Positions 10,249-23,767 of a DNA stretch of 64,000 nt are shown piece after piece. Source of the stretch: Vombatus ursinus (lineage: Eukaryota > Chordata > Mammalia > Diprotodontia > Vombatidae); assembly GCF_900497805.2 (NCBI RefSeq), contig NW_020954585.1, positions 42,569,250 through 42,633,249 on the forward strand. The letters are read 5' to 3'. Position numbers and translations under genes: made by a program. The notes under the pieces were generated by a model, which saw only the letters and a program-made list of their open reading frames with translations, did no database searches and was not told where the DNA came from. The stretch's first letter is position 1; every line of letters starts with the position of its first letter.

Positions 10249-11142
10249 TGAGAAATTTGTAGACAACATTCTATGCAAGTAAGCATCCTTAAATGACTAA
10301 ACTAAATACGTCTTCATCTATGAAGTCTTTGGTATGAGAAAAGCCTCTTTAATGAGACATGAATCTACTTTAGATTCATCTTCTGGGGTACGCAGGACAC
10401 CACCTGTAGCTTCTGTTCTATGCACATTAACCTGTGTCTCACCCACTTTCCCCTATACCTGCAGTCCTAAATCCTGATACCACATCCTATCTAGGCAGAA
10501 AATATAAAATAAAACAGATGAAAAAAGTGTATTATCTAAGGATTAGGTTCACTAAGGTGTATTCTCCTCTATCTCTCTCCTTTTTAAATGACCTGGACTA
10601 ATCTTCCTCTCCTGATTCCCTCCTCCTGCTGTCCTGATCTACTGGCTCCCAGACCTACAATTTCCTCTGGATCATGGCTGCAATCCCTCAGTCTCTGGGT
10701 GCTTAAACCCTCTGCGGCCGCAGACCCCTTGACCCATGCCTTAATCTCCTGCTCCCCAGACCTTCACCTGTGTAAGACCCTGGTAACTCTCCTAATTCAA
10801 ATGGGCACTTACCAATCACAGTTGTGCTTCTTTCCTCACTATGGCATGGCAATAAACATGTCAGTGGGAAGTTGAGGGACTTAATTTCTGCAGGAAAGAT
10901 GCTCTAAAGTTCTGAGTTTTTGAGTTCATGCAGAAGGAGTGTTTCCACATAGTGAGTGCAGCATCTGAACTCTCAAAACATATCCTTAGGGCATTAGGCA
11001 GTCTCAGAACTGAGCTTTATTATCAACATGCTTGGAAGACTTTCTCATCACAAACTTCTTTACCAGATACTGACTCTTGTCATGTGGAGAATGTCTTCAA
11101 TTCTTCTATGAGACATAAGATGCCAGGAGAAGCAATGTGCAA
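10249..11142. other. Unassigned stretch, locally GC-rich
   Basis: Contains GCGGCCGC (10714-10721), rare in this CpG-poor window, and a 95-codon open frame (10588-10875) without recognised homology. No splice-site context convinced me. Confidence 0.4.
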
Positions 11143-11242
11143 TCTCTCTCTCTCCCTCTCTCTCTCTCTCTTTCTCTTTCTCTCTCTCTCTTTCTGTCTC
11201 TCTCTCTCTCTTTCTCTTTCTCTCTCTCTTTCTGTCTCTCTG

Positions 11243-11278
<36 letters not shown>

Positions 11279-11293
11279 ACACACACACACTCA
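11143..11293. repeat. (TC)n/(CA)n simple repeat
   Basis: TC-rich tract with TTTC interruptions passing into CA repeats. The long frames across it are repeat artefacts. Confidence 0.95.
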
Positions 11294-11375
11294 CACACTA
11301 CCCTATTGATTAGCATAGTGATGGCAGACTCAAACAGAAAGGAAGGGTGCCACTAAACTATACATAAGGATCCTT

Positions 11376-11636
11376 GGTGGTTGTTGTTCAGTCATTTCAG
11401 TCACGTCCAACTCTTCATGACCCCCTTTGGGATTTTCTTAGCAGAGATACTGGAGTGGTTTGCCATTTTCTTCTCCAGCTCATTTTACAGATGAAGAAAC
11501 TGAGGCAAACAGGGTGAAGTGACTTGCCCAGGGTCACACAGCTAGTAAGTGCCTGAGGTCACATTTGAATTCAGGAAGATGAAACTTCCTGACTACAGGC
11601 CCAGGAATCTATCTACTGTACCACCTAGCTGCCCTT
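11376..11636 (-). repeat. MAR1-type CORE-SINE with 11-bp TSD
   Basis: Complete antisense copy: RTE-like tail, CORE, head ending ACCACCTAGCTGCCC. TAAGGATCCTT at 11365-11375 is repeated at 11637-11647. Confidence 0.93.
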
Positions 11637-11647
11637 TAAGGATCCTT

Positions 11648-13254
11648 ACAGGTCATATCTTGACTTAGAAAACCACAAATTAACATTATGTTTTATTGGG
11701 GGGATTTTTGTTAAATATTTCCCAGTCACATTTCGATCTTATTCTAGGACACTCAGGAGTGATGCAGTTTGCAAGCTACCAACAGACCTCATACTTGATA
11801 CCTCTGGTTTAGCACACCAAAGAAGAGATAAAAAAAGACATGCCCGTAGAAGGAAAGCTTCTCCTCAGAAAACACAATGCATCAAAACTCTTCCCATAAC
11901 TCAGAGTTTCATCTGGGTTTTGGTGTCATTCTGTGAATCCAGACTACTGAAAAGCAGCAAAGTGGGGCAGCCTAATTAAATCTTCTGGGCTCAGTACCAG
12001 TCTTTCTTCCTCCTTAAGTATTCTGGATATTGACTCTTGCATACTTTTGGGCATGGTGCAGCCCAGCTGTGGCAATTCTACTGCTATTCATGACTATCAG
12101 GGCCAACCCTACTGTGCTGTGTCAACCTCTGACCATGGTCCTGACAATGCCCTTGATACATGTGTGACATAGCCTTCTTAAAAATTTATAGTGATGAGAA
12201 TATAAGCATATAGGTTGGTGATTAGTGTTGTCTGTGATCTGTTGTTGTTGTTGTTCTGTTGTTTTAAAAATCATGTTATTTTCTTTCCCCATTGTTTAGT
12301 ATCTTTCCAATTTTGTGAAAGCAATACCTCAGTGTTTTCAAAACCGTATTACTTCCAGCACAAATTTCTACTGTATAATATTTGTATGGTCCAGCCATAC
12401 TTCTTGAATCCAACCCAAGTGTTTTTCCTGCCTTCTCATATAACATATTGGGCACTAAGGTGTTAGAGCCCAAATGCAGTGGTTCCACTATCATGATAGC
12501 AAATATGTTCAAAAATGTATTATTTTCTGTTCAATTCTTGTCCTCTTTCTAGTTTTATATATAAATGCCTTTGCAGTGATATGTTTTACTTGTGTCTGTT
12601 TTTCCTAGCCTAACATTTCTGTCTTCAACAGGCTGTCTATTTTCTAGCTATGCCGTTTCCTCTGACCTGGTATCCTCTCCTTTCTGCCCTGCCATTTCTC
12701 TAGAAGATTATCCCACACACCCCACACCCTGTTCCTGTAATCCTCTTGTAAGAAAAAAGTAGCATAAAGGATTTTTTGGTCTAGACCTGGGAAACTCTCA
12801 ATGTGGTAACTCCCTCTACTGATGTAGATCACCAATTTGTCTATAACTTAAAATCTTAGAAAGTTTCTTAGAAATCTGAAAGGGTAAGTGATTTGCCTAT
12901 GACTCTAATACAGGGCCTTTATCCTCTAAAACACATTTCCTCTGAGATATAAGAAATTATCATCTAAGAAATATATGATCAGGAAAGCATATGAGCCAGT
13001 GATAATGTGGGAGTCAGATACAATAGAATGTCAGCCCATGTGTTGCATTGGTACCAACAAGATGCTAGAAGACCCAAGCAGTGGCCTCTAGAATACTAGA
13101 TAGATACTCTATTAGAATTTTTTATAATGGCATGACCAAGAATCACACAAGATGAGAAGGGATGGATGGATCACAGTGTACCTCCTTACCTACTATTTGA
13201 GGGAACACTCAAATCAATAAAGTAATGCTTCAATTCAAGTAGCAGAGTATATGG
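11648..13254. other. Unassigned intronic stretch
   Basis: No clear family. A decayed antisense MIR may lie at 12860-12950 (GGGTAAGTGATTTGCC). Confidence 0.4.
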
Positions 13255-14025
13255 ACAAGGTGGATCATGTCCTGGGAAGGGTAATTAGGTTGGGAAGAGG
13301 TCTGGAAATGATGCCATACAGAGATCAACTTGAAGCAACTAGAGGTGTTTAACTGGAAGAAGAGAAGATGTCATCATTATAGTATCTTAATTTTTATGTT
13401 TCATCAGTCACCATGGCCAATAAATTCATCATAGTATTGAGTTTCTCTGTACTTAGCTAGATTGTTCCTCAAAAAGCAAATGTAGAATGTCTCTAGAACT
13501 ATGCTCAAAATCTATCTCCTTGGTAGAACTAACCTGAACTTGGGTCTGCTCCCAGAGCCCTCGAGAATCCAGTATCAACTCCATGTCCTAAAAAGATATC
13601 AGAGTAGGGCTCTTTGGAAATTTTCTTTAAATATTTAGAGTTATCATGTGGAAGATGGATTAGATCTCTTTTGCTTTATCCTGGAGTATAGCTAGGTGGT
13701 GCAGTGAGTAGAGCTCTTGGCCTGGAGTCAGAAAGACCCGAGTTCAAATTCAACCTTAGATACTTACTAGCTATTTGACCCTAAGCAAGTCACTTAACCC
13801 TGTTTGCCCCAGTTACCTTGTCTGTAAAATGAGCCAGAGAGGGAAATAGTAAACCACTCCAGTGCCTTTGCCAAGAAAATTCCAAATGAGGTCACAAAGA
13901 GTTAGACACAACTGAACAACACAGAACTAGTACTGGTAGGTAGAAGTTACAGGGAGGAAAGTTATTGTTTGATATAACGAATAACTTCCTAACTATTAGA
14001 AACAACCAAAATGGAATAGAATGTG
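13255..14025 (+). repeat. CR1/L3 LINE, interrupted
   Basis: GAAGAGGTCTGGAAATGATG and GAAGAAGAGAAGATG, then AAATATTTAGAGTTATCATG, then after the SINE AGAAGTTACAGGGAGG and TAACTTCCTAACTATTAGAA. The pieces are in CR1 order; about 200 bp near 13400-13600 do not match. Confidence 0.65.
13686..13921 (+). repeat. MAR1-type CORE-SINE nested in CR1/L3
   Basis: GCTAGGTGGTGCAGTGAGTA head, CORE, then TTTGCCAAGAAAATTCC and AGAGTTAGACACAACTGAAC, the RTE-like tail. Confidence 0.92.
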
Positions 14026-14917
14026 AATTGCTAATTAATTTATGAAATTATGAAATGGCAGGCACACCTGGTTCTTTAAGTACTCACTGGGAAGGACCAT
14101 GATAGCAGCAGGAAGTGAGGTTTCAATCACCCTTTAATAAGGCACAGAGGGTACAGGGGCGGACAGGCACAGAAACTACAGGGATAAGTGATGAAAGATG
14201 GCTGAGGGAGTACAGAGGCAGATGGCATAGGGATGGGGATACAGTGGTAGAGGAAGGCAAGCAGTGTAGGGAAGAGGATGGAAAGGGGGAGAAGCACAGA
14301 AAATCACTCATGTAGGCATGAATTAGCGTTGGAAGCACCTGGCAGCACGGACCCAGATGGAAGTAAAAGAATGCTTGAGGGAAACAAGTTTAATGTCTCA
14401 TTTTGTAAGGACAGACTAAATCTTATCCATGCCACCTTGGGGTTAGTTCATTAACATATCCAAATCATCTCAAAGTTATTGGTAAAACTTTAACATTAAT
14501 ATATCCACTTCATCTCACAGTTATCAGTATCATTTGGTGTTCTGTTGGTCTTACTGTGGATGTCAGGAACTTATCTGAGATTTATATATAAGAGAACCAA
14601 AAAGTCCCTGGCAGCAAAGCCTAGATGGCTTTCCTTGATTTAGCGCATATTACTAGGATGTGACTTTTGGTTAATATATGATACAATTTGCAAATCACAC
14701 TCCTTTGATCTTTGGGAGGGTTTGAACATGACTTCTAAGTTCCCCTTTGCAATCTCACTTCCTACAATTGTTACTTTATGCTGGCTATGTATAGACTTAC
14801 TTACTATAATGACTATAGGAAGAGAATGGTCAGAGGGACCAGAACAAGATACAATTTTAACACAGGATGCCGCAATATGTAGTGAGTTACCTGTCATAAG
14901 AGGTATTCAAAGACTGG
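14026..14917. other. Unassigned stretch with a diverged tandem pair
   Basis: Two related units of about 33 bp, at 14451-14483 and 14495-14528, both read TAACATATCC/TTAATATATCC ... CATCTCA ... GTTAT. Origin unknown. Confidence 0.45.
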
Positions 14918-15955
14918 ATCAACCAACAACCATTTATTAAATGTTTACTCTTTTCCAGACATTGTACTCATGTCTGGGGATAAAACACAAAAATTAAGTT
15001 GTTCTCATCCCCAAGGAGCTTACCTTCTCTACAAGGAGACAACACGTTAACATAATTGCATAGAAAATAAATATGATGTTGTTTGGGGGGGAAAGCACTG
15101 GCAACTGAGGCGATGAGGAATAGTCTCATGTAGATGGTAACATATGAGCTGAGTTTTGAAGGAAACTAGAGATTCTAAGAAGTGAAGATAAAAAGAGAAT
15201 CTGTTTCAGGCATGCACATCCTGGGCAAAGACATGGAGAGGGGGGAAATGGAGTGAGGCCTCAAGGAATAGCAAAAAGGCTAATTTTGCTAGTCCACAGG
15301 CTCTATGAAATAGAATAATCTAATAAGACTGGAAATGGAGGATAGAGTCAGCTTGTGAATAGCTTTAAATGCCAAAGGACTTCGTATTTTATTCCAGAAG
15401 TAATAGGAAACCACTGGAATTTATTTGACATGGTCAGACCCGTGTATTAAGAATATCACTCGGCATCTGAGTGGAGGAGAAATTGGCAGTAGGGACTTGA
15501 AGCAGGGAGACCATTTGGAAAACTATTCAAACCCAAGGGGTGATGAGGGCATGAACACGTGAGAGATGTTACAGAAGTAGAATCTCAATTCTATCTTGAT
15601 CCAGCAACTGATTAGATATCTAGTGTTTAGAGTCAGTCGGGAACTGAGGTTGTGAACCTGAGTTGGAAGGATGGTAAAACCTTGAAAAGAAATAGGGAAG
15701 TTAAGAAGTGGGCTTGTTCTACTTGGGGCACATTGAGTTTGGGATTACAGGACATTCGGTTGGAAATGTCCATTTGGCAGTTGGTGATGCAAGATTAGAA
15801 TGCAGGTGACAGTGGAGGACTAGCTAAATAGATCTGTGAGTCATCCGCATAGAGATGAGCTGATGAAGTCATCAAGAGAGAATATAGTGAGAAGAGAAAA
15901 AAGGGCCCAAGACAGAGTCTGGAGATATACCCAGTTAGGGAATATCAGGGTATGG
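14918..15955 (-). repeat. L2 LINE, about 1 kb from the 3' end inward
   Basis: Starts at the antisense L2 end (CAACCATTTATTAAATG) and continues through GTTGTGAACCTGAGTTGGAA to GAGTCATCCGCATAGAGATG and AGGGCCCAAGACAGAGTC. These last two are the complement of the reverse-transcriptase YADD and GPLL-like region. Confidence 0.85.
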
Positions 15956-16035
15956 AAAGATGCATGCTCAAAGCATCTAACTAACCCAAGTAGCCTCCAC
16001 AGTCCTTTCCAATCCTGAAACTCCATTATTCTATG

Positions 16036-16292
16036 ACTTGGGAAGCTAGATGGCTCAGTGGATAGAGTGCCAGGCCTGGAGTCAGGAAGACCTGAGCTCA
16101 AATCTGGCCTCAGACACTTACTAGCTGTGTGACCCTGGGCAAGTCACTTCACCCTATTTGCCTCAGTTTCCTCATCTGTAAAATGAGCTGGAGAAGGAAA
16201 TGGCAAGCCGCTCTAGAATATTTGCCAAGAAAACCCCAAAAGGGGTCATGAAGAGTCGGATACAACTGAAAAAAAATGACTAAACAACAACG
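16036..16292 (+). repeat. MAR1-type CORE-SINE
   Basis: Full copy: GCTAGATGGCTCAGTGGATA, CAGTTTCCTCATCTGTAAAA, GGGGTCATGAAGAGTCGG and an AACAACAA end. Confidence 0.93.
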
Positions 16293-16449
16293 TGATTCTA
16301 GGTGAAGAGGAATAGAAAGATGGAGTACACCAGACCGAACGTGCATATACTGTAAGTGATCTAACCGGCAGTGAAGGGCTCTGGAGAAAGGGCTACTGTC
16401 CCCAACCCTTTTCCAGGGTTATCCAATCCTTCTGCCAGAAAGTCTGGGA

Positions 16450-16600
16450 TATTAAAATGTCATACTGTTCTCCTTAGATCTGTCCTTTGCACTTATCACA
16501 TGATACTTTATGTTACAATTTTCTTTCTATTTATTTTATCTCTCCTACAAGATTGTAGGTCTATCATACTCATCTAATACATATTTGTTGGACTAAATTT
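16450..16600 (+). repeat. L2 LINE 3' end
   Basis: TTTGCACTTATCACATGATA, CTACAAGATTGTAGGTC and ATACATATTTGTTGGA in L2 order. Confidence 0.6.
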
Positions 16601-16907
16601 AACTAAAATCTTCCTCATTACCATTTCAGCCTTCCTTATCTAGTCAGTGGGGAGTTTTTCCTGGTACATTCTGACTCATTCCAATTGAACCCTCTAGTTA
16701 GCATCCACTGTTCTTATCTTGGGGTGACAATCTCCTTCCCGAAACCAAATCATTTACACTTGTGCACGAAAGTAAACACAGTGTTATTTCTAGGAAAGTC
16801 CTGTTTCTAGTGCAAGAAGTTTCTGCCAGGATTGTTAGCAATCTACAAACTCTGGTTTATTCACCAGGCTCTCAAACTATGGCATTGTACTCCAAACGAA
16901 TGTCATA
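16601..16907. other. Unassigned intronic stretch
   Basis: About 300 bp with nothing recognised. Confidence 0.5.
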
Positions 16908-17100
16908 TTCGTAGATTTAGAGCTGGAAGGGAATCTTAGAGGTCACTGAGTCAAAGACCCTCATTTTATAGATGAGGAAACAGGTTAAGTGACTTGCCTA
17001 GGGTCATACAGCTAGTAAGCATCTGAAGGGAAATTTGAACCCAGGCCTTCCTGCCTCCAAGTCCATCACTCTATCCACTATATCACACTGCCACCTACCA
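16908..17100 (-). repeat. MIR/Ther-1-type SINE
   Basis: AGAGCTGGAAGGGAATCTTA, ATAGATGAGGAAACAGG, CATACAGCTAGTAAG and GAACCCAGGCCTTCCTG. Confidence 0.85.
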
Positions 17101-17259
17101 ATAACGTGGCTTCTATATCGTAGAGGAAGTTCTGCTTCCATGTTTTTGTCCCAATGAAGGCCCAACAAAGACAATATTTTTGTCACAAATTAGGACTGCA
17201 ATCTGTACCTGTCTGTAGAGAACAAAAGGCCTCGGGATTGGCAACCGGCTCTTGTTTTC

Positions 17260-17405
17260 TCTCACAGAATGTTTAGACCTTCTAGATTGTCCTATTCAAA
17301 CTTCTCATTTTACAGGAGGCAAAACTGAGGCCAAAGAAGAGAAAGGACATTCCCATGGTTACATCATTATTAAGTGGCAGAGTCAAGATTTGAAGCCTGG
17401 TCTTT
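17260..17405 (-). repeat. MIR-type SINE fragment
   Basis: TTTTACAGGAGGCAAAACTG and GTCAAGATTTGAAGCCTGG. Confidence 0.7.
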
Positions 17406-17427
17406 TGAGTCTTTGGACAAGAGATTC

Positions 17428-17625
17428 TTATCCCCCGGGATCCACAGGGGTTCATGAACTTGGACAGGAAAAAATATTACATCTTTATTTTCACTATAAC
17501 CAAAAATCTATCATTTCCTTCCATTATGAATTTTTTTTGAAACATTATTCTGAGAAGAAGTCCATAGGCTTAATCAGACTGCCCAAGGGATCCATGGCAC
17601 ATACCCAAAAAATGGTCAAGAATAG
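17428..17625 (-). mobile_element. hAT-like DNA transposon remnant
   Basis: Antisense copy of the family also at 29470, 31025 and 57936: TTATTCTGAGAAGAAGTCCA, TAGGCTTAATCAGACTGCC and an AAGAAT end. Confidence 0.6.
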
Positions 17626-17964
17626 GGATGTGCTGATAAATGTTTAACAACTGGATCTCTGGAGAAATAATCTGCAACACACTTTTAAAATATATTCTGC
17701 CTTCTTGACATTTTCTCCACCACTTTCTTAAGTCTACACAATCATCAAAATAATAAGTCAAGACCTGATTTGTAGCCTTTACCTATTTCTAAACTGTAAA
17801 TGCTCACACTGAAAATTTAACAATAGGCTCTCGCTAGCTGGGTCAAGGTGGCTCCAGCACACCCCTGGTTAAGAACCTTTTTGCTGCAGACTCTTTTGAT
17901 TCAAAGTCTCTTTCCACTACACCATTATACCCCTCTGCATGATGAAACAATCTGCTTCTAAAAG
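17626..17964. other. Unassigned intronic stretch
   Basis: CACCCCTGGTTAAGAACC near 17860 may be an end of the hAT-like family; nothing else placed. Confidence 0.4.
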
Positions 17965-18330
17965 GATTCTAGATGGGGACCTAGTAGAAATAGAATTGGA
18001 TAGAGAATTATGAGGTTGGCATTTGAATCCTGTTTCTGAAACTTACCATCTGTGTGACCATAGTCAGGTCCTTCAATCTCTCTAAGCCTTAGTTTTCCCC
18101 ATCAATAAAATGGAGTTAATGATACCTAACTCACCTCACACAGGGCTGTCATTAAAAAAAAGTCTTTGATAAACCTTAAGGCTCTGTTTAGTATGTTTTC
18201 ATCATTGTTGTCATCAAGTCTTCTAGGAAACCTGAGCTTCAGCCCCAATTCTGCAACAAATTAGCAATGCAATCTAGGGCAAGTCACTTACCTTTCCTAG
18301 GACTTTTTCTTACCTATAAAATGGGGTTTG
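17965..18330 (+). repeat. Two MIR-type SINEs in tandem
   Basis: First copy to about 18220 (TTACCATCTGTGTGACC, GGGCTGTCATTAAA); second from about 18222 (AGGAAACCTGAGC, AGGGCAAGTCACTTACC, CTATAAAATGGGGTTTGG). Confidence 0.75.
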
Positions 18331-18344
18331 GGTGAGAGGAAAAG

Positions 18345-18925
18345 AAGGAAGGAAAGAAGCATTTATTAAGCATCTACTATGTGTCAAGTACCATGCTAAG
18401 CTTTGGGGATACAAAGAAAGTCAAAAGATAGTCCCAGGCCCCAAGAAGTTCACAGTCTAATGAAGTGACAACATATGGACAATTATGTACAAGCAAGCTC
18501 TAAACAGAATACATGGAAGATAAGCGACAGAGGGAAGGCACCAGAATTAAGAGGGATTGGGAAAGACTTCCTGTAAGTGAGATTTTAGCTGGGACTTGAA
18601 GGAAGACAGGGAAATCAGGAGGCAAAGACGAGGGGGGAGAGTATTCTAGGCATGGAGAACAGCCAGTGAAGATGCCAAGAATCAAGAGATGGAGTGTCTT
18701 GTGCAAGGAACTGCAAAAAGACTAGTTTCCATGTCCTAAAGAATATGTAGGGGGTACAGAGCAGGGGGGTAGGGTGTAAGAAGACTGGAAAGGTGGAAGG
18801 GTGGGGGTCTAGGTTGTGAAGGGCTTTGAACATCAAACAGAAGAATTTCTATTTTATCCTAGAGGGGATAGAGAATCACTAGAATTTATTAAGTTGAGGT
18901 GGGGGAATGATATGGTTGGACCCAA
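18345..18925 (-). repeat. L2 LINE, about 580 bp
   Basis: GCATTTATTAAGCATCTACT, TTTGGGGATACAAAGAAAG, TAGCTGGGACTTGAAGG, TATTCTAGGCATGGAGAAC and GTTGTGAAGGGCTTTGAA. Confidence 0.88.
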
Positions 18926-18929
18926 GCTT

Positions 18930-19103
18930 TAAATAGGTGCTATTATTATCCCCATTTTACAGTTGAGGAAACTGAGGCAAACAGAAGTTAAGTGACCTGC
19001 CTAGGAACACACAGCTAGTAAGTGTCTAGAGCCAGATTTGAATTCGGGTCTTTCTGACTCCAGGACTGTAACTCCATTCTCTGTGCCACCTAACCGCCTC
19101 TCG
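18930..19103 (-). repeat. MIR/Ther-1-type SINE
   Basis: TATTATTATCCCCATTTTAC, GAAACTGAGGCAAACAG and ACACACAGCTAGTAAGTG. It ends 345 bp before the exon. Confidence 0.88.
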
Positions 19104-19240
19104 GGAGATGGAGTACATGACTCCTAAGGCCCTTTTCAATGAATCTATGATATATGCATGCCCTGTATATACTATTCCTAATCCATGAATCTATAAATTA
19201 CCCTTCCAAATCTCAAAGAGAAGAATACCAAAGGTCATAG

Positions 19241-20435
<1,195 letters not shown>

Positions 20436-20625
20436 AGATCATAGGTTTTGAGTCGGAAGGGGTCTCAGAGTTCATCTATTCCTACTGTCTCATTTAATAG
20501 ATGAAGAAACTGAGTCTCAGAGCAGTTAACCGACTTAATGTAATGCAGACAATACATGTTAGATACAGATGTGAACCTAGGTCTTCTAACTCCAAATCCA
20601 GTTGTTGATCTATTTCCAGTTGTTG
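20436..20625 (-). repeat. MIR/Ther-1-type SINE
   Basis: GTCGGAAGGGGTCTCAGAG, AGATGAAGAAACTGAGTCTC and CCTAGGTCTTCTAACTCC. Confidence 0.8.
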
Positions 20626-21004
20626 TACAGATTTGAAATTGGGGGGGGGGAACATGTTTCTTTTTTGTATGTTTCTAGGTATTGTATAAAATATAAAATT
20701 TAAATAATGTTAAACCAATGTGATAAATTATCCGATCCTATCCCATCGTATCCATTCAGATTTTTCATTCATTCAACCTGGTCTCATCCCCTTTTTGCTC
20801 ACCCAACTCCCAATCAAGTCAGTCTGTATTAGTGACGTTTTACTCTCTTACGAAATTGTATTTTCTCAGGCATGTGAGAATATACATTTGATTGTGTTGT
20901 ATTGAGTAGTATATACAGGGCATGTATATGGGGCAGTATCCTGAATCTTGTTTATAAAACAAATTCTGTGTGAAAACAGGAAAGCTTTCATCTTTCGTCT
21001 TACT
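20626..21004. other. Unassigned intronic stretch
   Basis: A G-run (about 20641-20650), then AT-rich sequence. No repeat family recognised. Confidence 0.5.
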
Positions 21005-21230
21005 GAGGCAATCAGGTGGCACAGTGAATAAAAAAGTGGGCCAGTCAGGAAGACCCAAGTTCAAATTTGGCCCTAGACATTAAGTTGTGTGACCCCGGGC
21101 AAGTCACGACTTCTGTTTGTGTCTATTTCCTCAGCATGAGGATAACGTCAGCCCCTACCTTGCAGGGTTGTTGTGAGGATCAAATGAGATAATATTTGTT
21201 AGTGGTACCATACCAAGCATTGTATGTTTG
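21005..21230 (+). repeat. MIR-type SINE
   Basis: GGCAATCAGGTGGCACAGTG head, AAGTTCAAATTTGGCC and GCAGGGTTGTTGTGAGGATC. Confidence 0.8.
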
Positions 21231-21496
21231 TATATCATATATAATGTGTATATACATATATATGACGTTATAAATTAGAATCTCCCCCCAAAAAATGCAC
21301 AGTTCATAGGTCATTTGGGGCAGAGGGAAAGGAGTTTGATGTATTTATCCTGAAAAGAGATGATTATGGAGAATATGATTTCATATAGCAAATCTGCTTC
21401 ATTCAAATCTAGGTTCATGAAATCTGATTTGAAGTTGCAAAACTAGAACAATGACAACCAATACCATTTTTAGATTATGTGGACAAATGGTGTGGA

Positions 21497-21627
21497 CTTA
21501 TTCATTCATGCAATAAAGATGTATTAGGCACCTTATGTGTGCAGAGCTCTGCGCTAATTACAGGAGAAAAAAGTTTAGCTAAGACATATCTGTTCCCCCA
21601 AGGAACTTATAGTCAGGTAGAAGATAA

Positions 21628-21630
<3 letters not shown>
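21497..21630 (-). repeat. L2 LINE 3' end
   Basis: ATTAGGCACCTTATGTGTGC and CAAGGAACTTATAGTCAGG; the element runs into the AT repeat. Confidence 0.65.

Positions 21631-21678
<48 letters not shown>
21631..21678. repeat. (AT)n microsatellite
   Basis: About 24 uninterrupted AT units. Confidence 0.97.
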
Positions 21679-21680
<2 letters not shown>

Positions 21681-21812
21681 ATAACTGTAATATACATTAT
21701 GTCAAAAGTATGTAATCTGGATCAGGTATAGAGGATCTCACCCAGAGTGATACTATAAGGGAGGGTAGACTAGGTCCCTAAGAAAGACAAAGACCAACAA
21801 AAAATAAAAGAG

Positions 21813-21963
21813 GGGCAGCTAGGTGGCACAATGGATAGCGTACCGGCCCTGGAGTCAGGAGGACCTGAGTTCAAATCCAGCCTCAGATACTTGACACTTA
21901 CTAGCTGTGTGACCCTGGGCAAGTCACTTAACCCCAATTGCCTCACCAGAAAAATAAAAAATA
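21813..21963 (+). repeat. Short poly-A tRNA-SINE
   Basis: GGGGCAGCTAGGTGGCACAA head, CTTAACCCCAATTGCCTCAC and an A/TAAA tail. ATAAAAGA lies on both sides as a likely TSD. Confidence 0.92.
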
Positions 21964-22324
21964 AAATAAAAGAAGAAAGGTTGCTTGATTCTTTAGGAAC
22001 CATGAGTTCTTTTTCTTTTGGGACGGGAAGAGAAGCAGGGTGGGGGGGAGAGAGAGATCGTGTTGAGGGTAGAGGGAAGGACTGGACCAGTTACTTCCCT
22101 GAGGAGTTGGTTTGACTATTTATGATCTCATCAGTGGGGAAGTCAAGAATTTACACCTTGTCTAAAGATTTCACACTTTGTAGGGAAGACAGAAAAGGGG
22201 CCCCTCCTGTGGCATATCTGGATATACCATCTGGGCATTAAGAGAATTGCTATGTGAGTTCCAGAAGGGAAAATAAAAGAAAGCTCCTAAAGGATTAGGA
22301 AATAAAGGAAGAGACATTTGGGTT

Positions 22325-22560
22325 ATCCTAGAGTGCTGGGCCTGAAGTCAGGAAGACTCATCTTTCTGAGTCCAAATCTGGCCTCAGACACTTACTAACT
22401 GTGTGACCCTGGACAAGTCACTTAACCCTGTTTGCCTCAGTTTCCTTATCTGTAAAATAAGCTGGAGAAGGAAATGGCAAACACTCCAGTATCTTTGCCA
22501 AGAAAACCCCAGATGGGGTCATAAAGAGTCAGACACAACTGAAAAACAACTCAGCAACAA
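22325..22560 (+). repeat. MAR1-type CORE-SINE nested in an L2 fragment
   Basis: Head partly lost; CAGACACTTACTAACTGTG, GGAGAAGGAAATGGCAAAC and ATAAAGAGTCAGACACAAC. L2-like sequence lies on both sides (about 22260-22320 and 22562-22670). Confidence 0.9.
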
Positions 22561-22670
22561 GGAATTCAGTAGGCAAAGAGAATTCCATTAGAAGATTCCA
22601 AGCATGGAGAAATGCACATGTAATGCCTAAGGAATGTTTGAGAGATAGAGAGCATCCTAGTTTGGCTGAA

Positions 22671-23619
22671 ACATATTTAACAATAATGAACTACTGCCAA
22701 ATCTGAGATTTTGAGGCCCTGAGACCTCTCCTTCTCCTCCACTAAGGGGCCTCTCTACATAACTGCATAACCAGGTTCATCCTGTGGGAGCGTGGCCTCT
22801 ATTGAAATGGATTAGGTTCTTTTTCTAACACTCTTTGGCACCACCACCTCAGAGGCCCGTGGAAAATTACTGAAATCTTATGTCTGGGTAATGTCTGGAG
22901 TCTCTCCAAAAAGCAGTGAATAGGAATATACACATTATACAATACAGACAAGGTATAGAAGAGCTATTTCCTCAGCACAAAGGAAATGCTTACGATAACC
23001 AAGATCCATAAGCATGCATTGACAGAAACAACAAGCAATACCAATAACATAATCCTGTTATACTGTCCTGGGAGGCTGATATTTTAAAACATCAAGACAT
23101 GATGCAGCTCACGAGGACTGTTAAATGTTTTACATTTTGCCTTAGTTCTACACCGTCCACCTAGTCCCTTCCTGGTTCACATCTTCTAATATGGCAGCCC
23201 AGGGATCCAGAGCCAGTGGCTATCTTCTCCTCTCGTGAGACCTTTAGGAATATGAGGGACACCCCCAGCACTGACCAAGCACACAAGATCCCCAGACCTC
23301 TCAAACTCACAAGGTGAGTCCATCTCAGGATCATAGTTCAGTTACCTATGAGCAGGCAAAGAAACACAAAGCAGAAGAGGCAGCCAGAGGTCCAGACTCA
23401 AACTCATCTAATTGATCGTTTTCTCTAGCTGCCATATGAGAGCAGTCACCATACTGCAGAGCTAAGAGAAAAAGGCTAGCAATGGAGAGGATGGACCAGA
23501 AGCTACCTCTCCTTTTTAAACTGGTAAACTCCGTTCTTGGGGCTAAAGGGCCAATGAGGGGCATGCTTCCTTATCCTGACGTGCCTACATTGGTCAGCAG
23601 TAAGAAGACACGGGGTCTG
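22671..23619. other. Unassigned intronic stretch
   Basis: About 950 bp without recognised repeats. ATAAGCATGCATTGACAGAA (near 23010) weakly resembles a segment near 53330, so a shared low-copy repeat is possible. Confidence 0.4.
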
Positions 23620-23767
23620 GGGCAGCTAGGTGGTACAATAGATAGAGCACCAGCCCTGAAGTCAGGAGGACCTGAGTTCAAATCTGGCCTCAGACCAAAC
23701 ACTTGACACTTACTAGCTGTGTGACCCTAGGTAAGTCACTTAACCCCAATTGCCTGGAAAAAAAAAA
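23620..23767 (+). repeat. Short poly-A tRNA-SINE with TSD
   Basis: Full head-to-tail copy. AAGACACGGGGTC before it and AAGACATGGGGTC after it form a 13-bp duplication with one mismatch. Confidence 0.93.

Noticed and set aside
10928-11356. 142-codon open frame and its antisense partners.
   Set aside because: Most of the translation is the TC/CA simple repeat (Ser/Leu and Thr/His runs).
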